DNA from: Lytechinus pictus
Lineage: Eukaryota > Echinodermata > Echinoidea > Temnopleuroida > Toxopneustidae
Reading direction: 5' to 3'
Length of the DNA stretch: 64,000 nt
Assembly: GCF_037042905.1 (NCBI RefSeq)
Contig: NC_087249.1
Span: forward strand, 34,115,901 to 34,179,900
Shown here in pieces: positions 1 to 12,347 of the stretch (its first letter is position 1; the number at the start of each line of letters is the position of its first letter). A program made the translations under genes and the position numbers. Under the pieces are notes generated by a model. That model was not told the DNA's origin and searched no databases. It saw only the letters and a list, made by a program, of their open reading frames with translations.

Positions 1-477
1 AAACAAGAAGGTATGGTAAAGCTCTAAAGTGCAAGAAGTGCAAAAAGTGATGTAAGAAAGTCAGAGTAAGAACTGAAATGAACAAATACTGAGTAGGAGA
101 TAAATAAAACGTTGATTAATTGGGCACCGGAAATGATCTTTTATCAAAACCAGAATGTTTTAGGCTTTAAATTAATACGCTGAAGTGTAAAGGATTTTTC
201 TCCCCCCCCTTTTTTTTTGGGGGGGGGGGGGGTCAGTTCCTAGTTGTAATTATTTCCTTTTACTCTTTATGTGGCAATTTTCTAAAGCCCCCCCCCCAAA
301 AAAAAAAATGGAAGGGGTGCTTTCTTTAAGAGTGTTTAAGTTCCTAATGGCCATGGCCTTTAACCTTCTATATTTTTATGTTGTCAGTTTTTAAGGACCC
401 CCCCCAAAAAAAAAAAAAAACCTATAAATATTATTGAAGGTGATTAATACCATGAATACCCTGTGCTATCTTATGAT

Positions 478-1058
478 GTTAAAGGGGAATCCAACCCAAA
501 CAAACATTTGTTTTTAGAGGAAAAGGAAAAATCAGACAATAGGTCAAAGTTTGAACAATATCGGACAAACCATAAGAAAGTTGTGAATATATAAAAGTTG
601 TAAACATTGGTAATCACTATATACCCATGAAGACTTCAAATTGGCCGCATATGTGATGTCATAATGATGTAAGGGAAGGACCACTCTTTCATGTACAGAA
701 ATAATTAATGGACTAAAATGTCTTTTTCAAAAGTTTTACTTCAAATTGTATCTTTCTTTCATGAGGACATAAAACATTATACTAACAGGTTTATATTACG
801 GCCCCAATGGAATTTAGGAGAAAACCAAAAATCAAAGTACAAGGCCAATGGGAAAGTTGTCCTTGCAGCCTCGCCCCTTGTCATAATTTACTTACCCATT
901 GTCAATTTGAAATCTACATACTAGTAGCCTTAGGGATCTTAATTTTAAAGCAGCCATAACTTTATTTTGCTTATCCGATTGCTTTCAAACTTTCAACATT
1001 CTTATTTTTCTTCTTTTCAACACAACATTTTATGACCAAAGCTGGATTCCCCTTTAAC
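478..1058. mobile_element. MITE with GTTAAAGGGGAATCCA terminal inverted repeats
   Basis: The left end GTTAAAGGGGAATCCA (478-493) is repeated inverted at 1043-1058. The 581-bp interior has only short open frames and no transposase. Same end style as the elements at 3188 and, more loosely, 2190 and 32534. Confidence 0.75.
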
Positions 1059-1174
1059 ACTGAATATGAATCTTTACCCAAAATTAATATTTGTGTAAAC
1101 TTTTCTGAGCACAGGCTGAAAACAGAGAAGTAGATTGATCCACAATTGGTGAGTTTTCCCTGCATTTCTGGCTA

Positions 1175-1760
1175 TATGTGGTTATCAAGGCAATGCACTC
1201 TCTGACAAATGCAAAAAAAAAAGGTTCTTGCACATCTTTATCTCAAGGCCAATGTGTGAGCCATATTTCATGCATGAGAATTGGTTTGAAACTGATGAAG
1301 TAGTTCAAATTGCAAGGTTTTTACCTAAATTTTGCCATATAATATGTTGTTACCATGGCAACACAATTTCTGAAACACACACAAAAATGCCTTGTACATC
1401 TTTACTTTAATACCAATGTGTGTGCCAAATTTCATGTGAATTGAATGAAAACTGATGAAGCAGTTTGAAATGTAAGGTTTTTTTCCCAATTTTCACCAAA
1501 TGTTTTGTTGTTACCATGGCAACAAAATTTCCGAAAGACACACAAAAATGTGTCTTAGACATCTTCACCTCAACACCAATGTGTGTGCCAAATTTCATGA
1601 GAATCTGATGATAACAGAGGAAGTAGTTCTAACTGCAAGATTTGTACCTTATTTTTGCCATAATACACTGTTACCATGGCAACACAATTTCCAACACATG
1701 CAAAAAATGTGTATTGCACATCTTTACCCCAAGACCAAAATATGCACATACACATCAACA
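1175..1760. repeat. Tandem repeat, about 160-bp unit, with a GTTACCATGGCAAC palindrome per unit
   Basis: Three clear units and one decayed unit. The 14-bp palindrome sits at 1349-1362, 1510-1523 and 1670-1683 (spacing 161 and 160 bp), with a degenerate match near 1180. Flanking phrases such as CCAATGTGTGTGCCAAATTT recur in each unit. The palindrome matches the symmetric RFX/X-box consensus. Confidence 0.85.
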
Positions 1761-2189
1761 TTCAACCCCCTCCACCACCACCCTTCGGCTTGTTTAGCAT
1801 CTGCATTCAGATATTTAGTGCATTGAGATGTGAGGACAAACAGAATATCTGTTCAAAAAGGGTCTGAATTCAAGAACTAAACCAATGCAAAATAATGCAC
1901 TGCTATTGAGTTTTGCACTAGCGCTAGTCTATATATCAGACCAATCTAAACTCATAAATTCTGACATTTTCACCCATTTTTTTCACTGTTCCTGCAGCCA
2001 GATTTTTTGGAGCATACCCCATTTTTAATTCTCATACATAAACAAAGGTCTGGAGAAAAAATCATGCTTTTGTCCACCGTGTCCACAAGTAGGGTGTTTT
2101 TTACGCTAACAGACCGGACTAGTTTAACAAAACTTGTCAATAACAAATCTTGCATTTCTTTGTAAAATGTTATCAGCTAATAAATAGCT

Positions 2190-2745
2190 TTTTAAAGGCC
2201 AACCCATCCAAAAATGTACTGAATGAAAAAAAGGAGTCATAAAAATGACAATTTCAATTAGGATTGAATATTAAAATAAGAAAGTCGTGAATTGTTAACA
2301 TTTTAATTTCACAAAATAGTGACTTGCACAATAAAACTATGCAAGTAGGGAGCTAATGATTTCACAAAATCTTTTTATTTATATGTGATATCAAACATTT
2401 TAATTTTTCCTCCAGTGATTTCAAACATAGTTTGACTTTCCTTGAAATTGTGAAAACACTATTATCATAACTCTTTGTGATTTAGCCCTGAACTTCTTTG
2501 TCATAAAAACATGAAAACTGAATTATATGAAATAGCAAAACATAAACATGAAGAAATAGTTTGTGACAATGCCTGATCTCCCATTTGCCATATAAGCCTT
2601 TCTGTGCATAGAACTATCGTGAAACTGGGCAAAATTTCAAATTGTCAAAACTTTCCTATTTTATGTCCGATTTTGATTAAATTTTCAGTGTTATGCTTGT
2701 TTTTATTGTGTGTGTGCAAATCTACCTGCAGTTTTGGATAGACCT
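2190..2745. mobile_element. Diverged MITE related to the element at 32534
   Basis: It begins AAAGGCCAACCCATCCAAAA, and its right end reads inverted as CCAGGTCTATCCAAAAC. The segment near 2650-2700 (TCCGATTTTGAT, TTTTCAGTG, TGCTTG) also occurs near 32840-32880 inside another MITE, which supports a shared family. Ends are imperfect. Confidence 0.5.
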
Positions 2746-2747
2746 GG

Positions 2748-2890
2748 GGCCCATTTCATAAAGGACTTGCAACTGTTGTAACTTTGCCATTTTGGCAAAT
2801 ACCATGGAAACCTTGATTTTGGTTGGCTGCTTAACCCTGTTACAATGGTAGTTGCCATAATGGCAGTTACATTTGTCTGACCTATGAGTG
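2748..2890. repeat. Dispersed repeat fragment with GGGCCCATTTCATAAAG
   Basis: A short segment starting GGGGCCCATTTCATAAAGG, with inverted TTGCC/GGCAA motifs inside. It looks like a dispersed repeat, but no second copy lies in this window, so the call rests on its appearance. Confidence 0.3.
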
Positions 2891-3187
2891 TAACCCAGCA
2901 TTGATCATTTGTTTATGAATGGATACTAGTGAAAGCTCCTTACAAATAAGCAATTATGGCATTGCAGGTTTTCCATTATTGAGATTGATTTAAATTAGTT
3001 AGTTCTTTATACCTTGCAACCTTGTATAGTAACAATAGTTGTTTTGTGAGGAAAGGATTATGGAAAGAATACTACAATATCTTAATGTTATTTATTAGGC
3101 ACAAGAGTGATGAATGCAATCCGGAATGCATGTGCGAAGTGTCTAGGGGGGATGGGACATGATGATGGCCCCCACAGTCCTGTAAGT

Positions 3188-3562
3188 GTTAAGGGGAAGT
3201 TTACTCTGACAAAAGGTTTGTTTTAAATAAGCAGAATAAATAATAAAAATATTTCTGATGGTTAGAGGAAAATCCATAAAGATAAAAACTTTTTTTTATT
3301 TGTGATGCATGCGTGTAGTAAAATATCAATGAAATGTATTTTTCTCACAAAATAAGGAATGGTTTTTATTGTATCTTCACTATATCAACAAATTATTTCA
3401 CACCTAGCGGCATGTATATAACATCACAAATCAAAAATTGAACATTCTAATAAATTCTTAGATCTTTGATAGATTTTCCTAAAACATTCACTAATATTTT
3501 CAAATTTTTTCTGATATTTATACAACAATCTGACTTTTCTACGGGGTGAACTTCCCCTTTAA
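3188..3562. mobile_element. MITE with TTAAGGGGAAGTT ends
   Basis: Left end TTAAGGGGAAGTTTACTC at 3189; the right end read inverted is TTTAAAGGGGAAGTTCACCC (to 3562). About 375 bp, AT-rich, non-coding. Confidence 0.75.
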
Positions 3563-6500
3563 ACATTCACAAAAAGTTCTGAAAAGAATCCTAAAATTAC
3601 TTGAATGAAATCAAGTTATGGCAGCAATAGAGAATTACCAGGCTCCATGACACAGAAGAAACAATGATCAGGAAACTTCCAGTTGAATGCAGGTCAACAC
3701 ACTTGTTTTATAAGTACACCACTTGCCACCAAGGGTAAAAACAGAAAGAGAGAGAAGGGAGTTCAGATAGAGGATGAGGGAAGAAGAGAGGGAGATGAGA
3801 ATCATGAGAGTGGAAAAGAAAGGAAGAAAAAACTAAGAGCAATGGAGAGGGTTGGAGAAAAAAATTATGGAAACTAAATCATCTTAACTGGTTCAAAGAC
3901 TTGGCTGTTTTGTAGGAGGGACTAGGGAAGCAGAGGGTAGGGACTTATCATCTTGGTTGCTTTCTCACTTACTGTCTCTCTTCCTCTATCTCTATCTCTC
4001 TCCCACCTTCTCGTCTTTCTCTATAATCTTTTCTCTTCTTGTCCATCTCTGTTTATCCCATATTCATCTTAAGTTTCTGATTCCATAACATTAATCTTTG
4101 AATGAAAATACACAGTTGCCACACATATTTTACTTTGAACATAGATTTTTTTTTCTTTAATAACTTCTTTTTCTCCTTTAAAACAGGAATTGAATACTTA
4201 CAATAGTGTGAACAGAATATGAAGAAGAAATATTGAAATGAAAGACTAACACTAATATAAAATAAGCTGAAATGGATGAACTATTCTAATACCTAAACAA
4301 AACTACATTTTAAATAGAGAAATTAGTAGGAAATGCTGAAAATTACAATGAATCATTGATAATGAATAAGATTGTCTAAAAATATATAGGATTTGATGTA
4401 CTTATGTTCAGAGACAGTTTCATGTAACGCTAATTCTTACAATTACAAAAGTAATCAAATACTCTGCATTTGTCTCAACTCTGATATTACACAACATGAG
4501 AAAATTCTAATGCCACAAATACAAGACATATTTCTTGAAACTGCTTTCAATACAATAATAATGAACTATTAACTATTCCTAAGTGTATTACTTATATCAA
4601 TAGAAAGAATGGTAAGTTTTGTGCATTTTGGTTGTTAATATTTGGCAAAGATACAGTGTATATATTGTGCATATACATCATGCACATAAGAGTTGTCTGG
4701 ATATAGATATACTTCTTTCCAAATTCAAAGTATTGTTCAAAAATGAATTTCTCTTTTCTCTCCAATGGAAAATTGTCTCATCAAATAAATCTTTATATGC
4801 ATAAAATGATTTTAAAAAATATGTCGAACAAATTTGTGAAAATATATGAATGAATAATGTAATAAAATAATGATATCCTTTGTTTTCTTGCGAAAAATAA
4901 CTACAAGTACCTGTATATCACTATTTTCTTCCTTTATGAAGGAAATCCTTCATTGTACACATGCTACAGTTACATAGCCATACATGACATAAACTACATA
5001 TTACTCCACTTTTTACTGTGTGAGAGATACAATGAAACAAAAATAGCACCACGATCCTTTCACAGTGAAAAATAGCACCATGATCCTTTCACAGTAAATA
5101 AAAACTGGGGATTCTTAAATACAACCCTGATTGTTGAACTGTTGTTACAAACTCAAAAAGGCACAATTTGAAATAATATACAATTTTTATGAGCAAGTAT
5201 GTTTGTGCATCTGACAAAGACAAACTCTCCCCTTCAAAAAATATATATACCAAAAGACTTTGCATACCTAAATAGACAGAATAATGTGACATTACACTTT
5301 TCTTGAAAGTTCTGCAGATATTATTAAGATGTTCAACAAAAGCTTTGTTTCATTTTGTTACATCATTAATAAACAAATATGTTTGTACTTGCTGTACTTT
5401 ATTAACTTTTAGCTTCATAAGAATATAGATATTTGCAAAATCTAGTTTAAACTTTTTTTGCTCAGTGACTTACAAGCAAAATAACAGAAGCATAAACTGC
5501 ATTATTCAGTCAGAAAAAAATAAAATGTCCTTATTTTCAAAACATTGCCTTTTATATATTTCTATTACAACTGGAATAAATTAACCACAAACAAAAGGGG
5601 AAAGAACTTAGCTAACTTCAGAATTTTGTTAAATTCATTCATAACTAAATATGGAATAGTATTTGTTTCTCCATCACTTTTTTCTTAACTCTCATTTTTT
5701 GGGGGCAATTATCTCAAACTTTTGCAAGCCCAATAAGAATATAGTTCCCATGGTATTTCTTATAACTCACCTTGTTTATCTTGTACTTTCAAAATTTTCA
5801 TGTTCTTTTTTATGTTCCATTCTTGAACAATCTTGTTATTTATACTTTTGGGGGCAATTTTCTGAAAAAAAGATCCTTTTAAATCTCTCTCTTTTTTTAC
5901 AGACATTTAATTTACTTTGGAATTCTTTTTTTTTCTTTCTCTGAAAATATAATTTCAAGCTTGTCGTTAAGATGCAAATATCTGTACACTTGCAAGATTT
6001 AAAATGGTGGGTTATTTTTCACCATTAAGTTAAGCTCAAAAGTTCAAAAATTTATGGGAAAATAGTTCCAGCTATACAACAAAAATATACTATGTGCAGT
6101 GACATATTCAGAAATTTACCTAATGAGATTGAAAAGTGCCTTATTACATAAGATCAAAACATAAATATAAAAAGTTGTAAAGATTTTGTTAAAAGATAAA
6201 TCCTTTGAAATGTATGTGTGAAATAAAAAATAAATTTCTTTTAATAAGTTACACAAACTCCAACATCTGTTGTGGTGAGTTATAATTTGCACAAGAGTTA
6301 CTTAAGAAAAAGGTATGTAAAACTTATCGGGCCCATAAGATGATAAAATGAATTAAATAAAAGGATTCATAGTCAAAAGTGGCTTATTATAGTTTATTCC
6401 ACCCACAAAGACTATTTGACTCAGACATGCAAGCTAACTTGACGCACTAAATACCAAAAGGTAAAATATCTTTCAAATTGGAAAAAAAATCACTGTAACT

Positions 6501-9500
6501 GATATTATCCATTTTTAAAAATAATTGCCAAGTAAAAATTATTTTCAGAGAGAAAACCATACCTTGTACTGGGCTCATATTTTTGCTGTGAACTATGAAG
6601 AGAATTTTGTACAAATTATTATCTATTTATCACAGGAAAAATCAATATATCCAAACCATTTCATTAAATAAACTTTTGAGGAATCCTGCAATTTCTGAGT
6701 ATTCCATTTTATGTCAAAATGTGAGGTGAAATTAACAAACAGAATACTTTTTGGGTTTTTAATTGGGGAGGTAAGAATACAAAATGCATGTCCTTATCAT
6801 ATTTTTGTGATATATTTTGAATATTTTAGATGTGTTTAAAAAGAAATAGTCGTATCAACTTTAGTTAGGACCGATATAAATGTATGAACTAGTACACATG
6901 ATCTGCTCCTCATATAAAGGTTGAGTATAGTTTACGTAAAGATCAAATTACTGTGAATTATATTGGACTTTTATTTTTACTTCATTGTATCCTGAAAGTT
7001 TCTTCAGTCTATATTTATCCCAATATATTTTTATACAATATGGTACATTTTTTTGTGTAGTCAAAACTACCTTCTTTTAACTGAAAAAAAATTTTCTTTA
7101 ATAATACCAAAGTCTCTTTTTCGACTTTACAACGAGCTCAAAGCTTTTTTTAATAAAAAAAAAGATATATCTAAGAGGCTTTGAGGGCAAAATAATTTTT
7201 GTTTGCTTCAAAATGGCATGCCTTATCCTTTTGGCACATTTTTTTGTTTTCCTTTGTACATTTAACTAGTTTAATCTAAATCATACTGACATAATGAGGA
7301 ACAATTATTTCTCATTCACTTTCATAAAAATCATGAAGACATTTAAAAGAATTAAAATGCAAGATATTTGAGTCTCCATATTGCATAACTTTATGGTACT
7401 TCACGGAAAATGACTAAATATAAATCAAAGAAATGATTAGCATCTGACTGTAAGAACTATTAAAAGTAATGTGATAATGTTCCACCTGGCTCCTACTGGT
7501 CTGACAGAGATAATTTCCATTCCTTTTTCATGAAATAAATTTTCAATAAACTATTTGATAATCTTAACTAAACTTAATTAGCATAGTTTGGGTATTTCAA
7601 ACTACAGTGATACTTGTCACTAGATATTTAAGTCAGTGGTAAAAAATGAACATTACCAGTACTTATCAAAATCTACAATAATAATAAAGTAACTAATTAT
7701 CTTTCATAGCAAAATTGTGTTATTTTACCTTTTCATGTTTAATTTCTTTTACAAGGCAAGTAATAGAAGACCTACCAAAACACCAGAACTCTAGATTTAT
7801 CAAAGTATGCAATATGAGACAATATTTCATAAACCACTGGATTGTTTTCTCCACTAATAAATTGCAATTGGAAAGCAATTTTTTTTTCACATACATGTAA
7901 ATATAATTCTTTTAAGTACTTACCAATCTTTGAAAATATATTAAAAATAAACTTGAAATACAGCCTTTAATGTTGCTTTATCTTGTATTTCTCTTATCAT
8001 GGTTGCAAATACATATCAAATCAATATAAAATTTGATGATAGGGCCTACAAAAACACGTAACTGAAAATATCATGAAGTACTTTTTTCATCCTAACTTCA
8101 TACCTTAAATGTTTTCTTTTGCATCCTTAACATAAACGATTCACTTCGACTTTAAAATATTCTCACACAAGTAATAGTTAACTGATAATTTCTTTTCTAT
8201 CGATATTCCCTCCATACAGGACAGAGTGTTACACAATTTCAATTGTTCTCTTAAAATATGCATATAAGGCACACAACTCTGGATCTGGTGGAAGATAAAA
8301 ATATGTTCTTTCTTTCAGGAATTAATATCAATATTATGAATGTATCATTGAAATTGAAATTCCATGTTACAAAATAAGCTTTTCTTTAGACTTTCTCTTC
8401 AAGCAGTACTTTCTGCGAATATATGTTTTGGCACAAGCTTTGGTATAAAGATAATATATTTCATATATATTTACATTTCAAGGTAACAAGATTAACAAGT
8501 TTCAACAACTATATTGACATAGCTGTTTTATGGGGATATTTCTCTCCCATATCACTTTCGTTATAAAGCAGATAAAAAAAATATTACGACAGCTTGGTCA
8601 TACTAGCTTAAAACAGTTCTTTGTCTGTTGGATATAAAAATAAAACAATGAAAGATCCCTTAGCTTGAATACAAAAGTCAATAAAAAAAACCAAAAAAAA
8701 ACAGCTGCATATCATTAGATGCTGGAAACAAATACATCATACATTTAAATAGCTCTGTTAAGAGGTGTGGTATTCCTCTTTTCATATACATGTACATGTA
8801 TGTTCATTCAATGAAAAGTCATTTACACATATATTCTTGGTCTCTAATATTCATATAGATAGGCTATTGGTTTAGCATACAGGCATTTCTCAGACTGCAT
8901 GTCAGAAAATATGTGTTCCCACTAACAGATAAATACACAATGCTCCAAAATTTCTGAGAAAAAAATGTCTGGTGAACTGCACATGCAGTGTTTACATACA
9001 TGAGCACTGTACAGTATTAGCATCTTTATACATTTGCTATACACATACATGGGATGTTAGTCATGAAATTCACGTCAGGAAAACGTTTGCTCTTCAACTC
9101 ACAAAACGGACTTGACTCAATCCTTGTGAAAATAGCATGTCATCAAAAAAAGATATTCTACTATTCAAATTTCTACAAGGAGTCTCATTTTGTCAAAATG
9201 ACAGATTTATCTACAAATTTACGAACTGTTTCTTTATTTTCAGCTGACATTTTTAAATACTTATATCAAAATACTAGTGGTTTATATATTTTCTTTTGTC
9301 ATTTGTTTAAATAATGGCACACATCGGTTTACTATATGCTACAAGTAAAGCTATTCTTGACAATAGTTTTCAGCCAATTTTAACTACATACAAACTACAC
9401 ATTTACATTAAATCTTGACATCATATATGTTCATTACCCTTTATGCATGAGTTGATTATTATTAATAAGGGAGTGTAATTTTCCTTTTCCTACTGGATAG

Positions 9501-11970
9501 TTGAAATTCATGTTTAAAAACTACATGCTGTTATCAACTACCTGTACACACCATGTTTATATGAAACTTCTTTATCAACAATTATAACAAATTTAAACAT
9601 TTCTCAGTTGCTTGAAAAGTAAAGTTCTACTTTACTGTAAATGCTTTTAAATGAGTTAACTTAACTGAAAATTGGTGTCAATTTTACATGTATCTGAAAA
9701 ATTAAATGGCAAGTTTGATAACACAGTTTTCAACACAAGTTTAAAATATTTTGGAAGGAATGTATATTAAATTTGGCAAATACATGTATATAAACATTAA
9801 AGAAATGAAGGCATTCACACATTTGGTCTGATTCCAGCTGTTACTAAAGGAAACGTCTCAAAAAAGGTTCTCACCACGCCCCAATAGTTTACAAACTATG
9901 TTGTGAAAAAATATTTTACAAATCTTTTAGCAAAGTATTCAAATGGAATATCAAACAAAACCAATCATAAACTGAAAATGCCTCTTAAATTTACACATAC
10001 TTGAAAACAGGAGTGAAAAGTAAAACAAAAAAACATGAAAAGCATTGCAAGACAGTTTACTTTCAAAACAGCATGTAGGTAAAAACAAACTTTGTAAACA
10101 GTATATTGAAGAAAAAAGGGCATTGCATCACTATTTCAAAGGGACTATATCAAATTACTAAACCATTAAAATCACAAACGAGGTTGAAAGCAATAACCAC
10201 ACTCAATCATTGCTAGTATGTTGATCAGTTAGTTTTGTATTCAAGTGAATCAAAAAGTTTAGAATATAAAAGCATGCAGATGAACAAAATCCAAATATTT
10301 TTAGATGTGGCATAATACTACAGGAACAATTGCTTTGTAAAGTAGGTCACCCTGTTTTTTTTTTTGAAGCACAACCCATTATTCAACATAACAAAACACA
10401 AGATAAATACATTGCAAAATAATCTAAACTAGGAATTAACATAAACAACATTGGAGTACACAATAAAATGCATATTAAGTGGTAGACATATGTAGCATAT
10501 ATTTCTGATGAAATGCATCTGATTTACGAAGATTTGATTCTAAAAATGCACCCGAGCATTCAACCAACATTTTTTTTCCACCAAAAAATTTCTTTGATTT
10601 CAAGTTCAATCCATCGCCTAGCTTAGGTATCTATAAGACAAGGTATCACTTTTACATCTTCCATATTGTTTTCAAACAACATATGATGAAACATTTTTGA
10701 GTATATATCCAAAAATATAATATATTGTGATATATACATATCAATGGGAATGTTTTGAAGTATCATGTTGTAGATAATCAACATGGAAGACATAGACTAA
10801 TAGCTTGGGGGAGGGGAGGAGTATTCATTTTATTTCAAAAATTCTCATTTTAATTGTCAATTGTCAAGTTTAGGTGAAAATTATGCAGAAAAGAAATCTG
10901 TATAGATCAAGAAATGGTTGAGATGTTTTAACTTACATTTATTGTGATTTATGTAAAAAAACAAACATTGTTGTGTGTTACTTCTAAAGGATTAGGCAGT
11001 GCACATTCACTTCAGATTATAATGATAGCAATGTAAATGTACTGTATTAATGAATTAAGAAGAGACCAGTCTATCTCAGGAAGGAATTTGCAATGTGGAA
11101 GATACTATAAATTCACTCCACCTTTCTCTTTCTCTTCATCATTGCCAATAGGAAAGTTGAGGAGGCCAAATCTTATATTATATATATATTACTTCTATAC
11201 TTACTTTAATGTGGAACACATTTCCATTTGCCTTTTCAAATTTCCTTTTTACATGTGCTTAGTATAGATCTCAAATACATACATTATTATATACATTTCT
11301 TCTGCACAATTCCTTTAGAACTATTTCAAGTATTTTAAACTAGTTACCGTATATTAAACTAATACGAGTTGTATTTTTTCCATGTACATACATACATGCA
11401 TAAGGATGAATCAGTGTACTCAATGTGGAAATAATCAAATAGTATTTTAATGAAGAGAAAGATCAAAGGCAAAAAGGAAAGTAAAATTGTTTAAAGCAAT
11501 AGTAAAATTACATCTTACTTTTCAACATAAAAAAAACCCCTGAACGGTCATTGCATAAACTCTTTGCCTTAAAGGGCTAATCCACCATCAATTTAAGTAC
11601 ATGTCTCACTATAACACCTTGTTACTAAATACCAATTTGTACAACATTTTCCCAAATAAGGCACATCTCAAAATACTTAATCTATAAAATGCAAACAAAC
11701 AAGAAATTTGCAGAAAAATAACTGTTGTAGGCATTCGCAATCATTTTGTTCAGACTCCACTCTGTTAACACAATCACACTCCTGTAGTCTTTGTTACTGA
11801 TAGCACCATTACATCATTTTCATCGATGTATTATATGCATTCCATTATTTCAGCTCTAACACAATGGATGACTTGCTGACATTTACAACTCTATCCAACA
11901 GGTTCTGTAATTGTTCCTTATATATGGCTTACCACAAAGTTGCTTACCAACTAGGCAGAAGGTCAACTCG
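3563..11970 (-). other. 8.4 kb AT-rich region downstream of OTUD4, possible long 3' UTR
   Basis: No exon, SINE, MITE with clear ends or satellite array was recognised here, in contrast to the repeat-rich remainder. The only obvious repeats are a 29-bp duplication near 5041-5098, polypyrimidine/purine stretches near 3740-4060 and a GGGCTAATCC-like scrap near 11575. Lying directly 3' of the OTUD4 stop, it may include a long 3' UTR. The poly(A) site cannot be chosen from sequence, because many AATAAA matches exist on the minus strand. Confidence 0.4.
5041..5098. repeat. 29-bp direct duplication
   Basis: AATAGCACCACGATCCTTTC followed by ACAGTGAAA is repeated immediately with one base change (CATGATCC). 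A short local tandem duplication. Confidence 0.7.
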
Positions 11971-12347
11971 TTACTGGCCACTTGCGGCATACGGCACCTG
12001 CGGAGGACTGCAGCTCAGGATACCACTATCTTGGCTGCTGCAACTGCTGTTGCTTACCACCGAGGTGCTGTGAGTTGAATACTGGCCACTGCTTGATGCT
12101 ACAACATTGCCTTGGTTGTTTTGCATGGCTAAGCAGGTTTGTTGTGGATGTTGTGGATGATGTTGCTGCTGGTGAGACACTGCAGGTGAGGCCATCTGGA
12201 CATAGGTAACAGGGTTGTTGGGAGAATAAGCTGCTTGGGGGTTAGGGTGTGGCAGCATCTTACCCCCTGTGTACCCCATGGGTGCGGTTACTGGTTGGGA
12301 GTACATGTAAGGGTTCTGGGTGGTAGATGCCACTCCCATCTGATTGG
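11971..12347 (-). CDS. OTUD4: OTUD4 exon 22 (last coding exon, stop)
   Basis: 377 nt, 124 codons plus TAA at 11973-11971. Gln/Ser/His/Pro-rich, with [11 protein letters not shown], ending [14 protein letters not shown]. Acceptor CACACAG. Its GC content is visibly higher than that of the flanking DNA. Confidence 0.93.
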
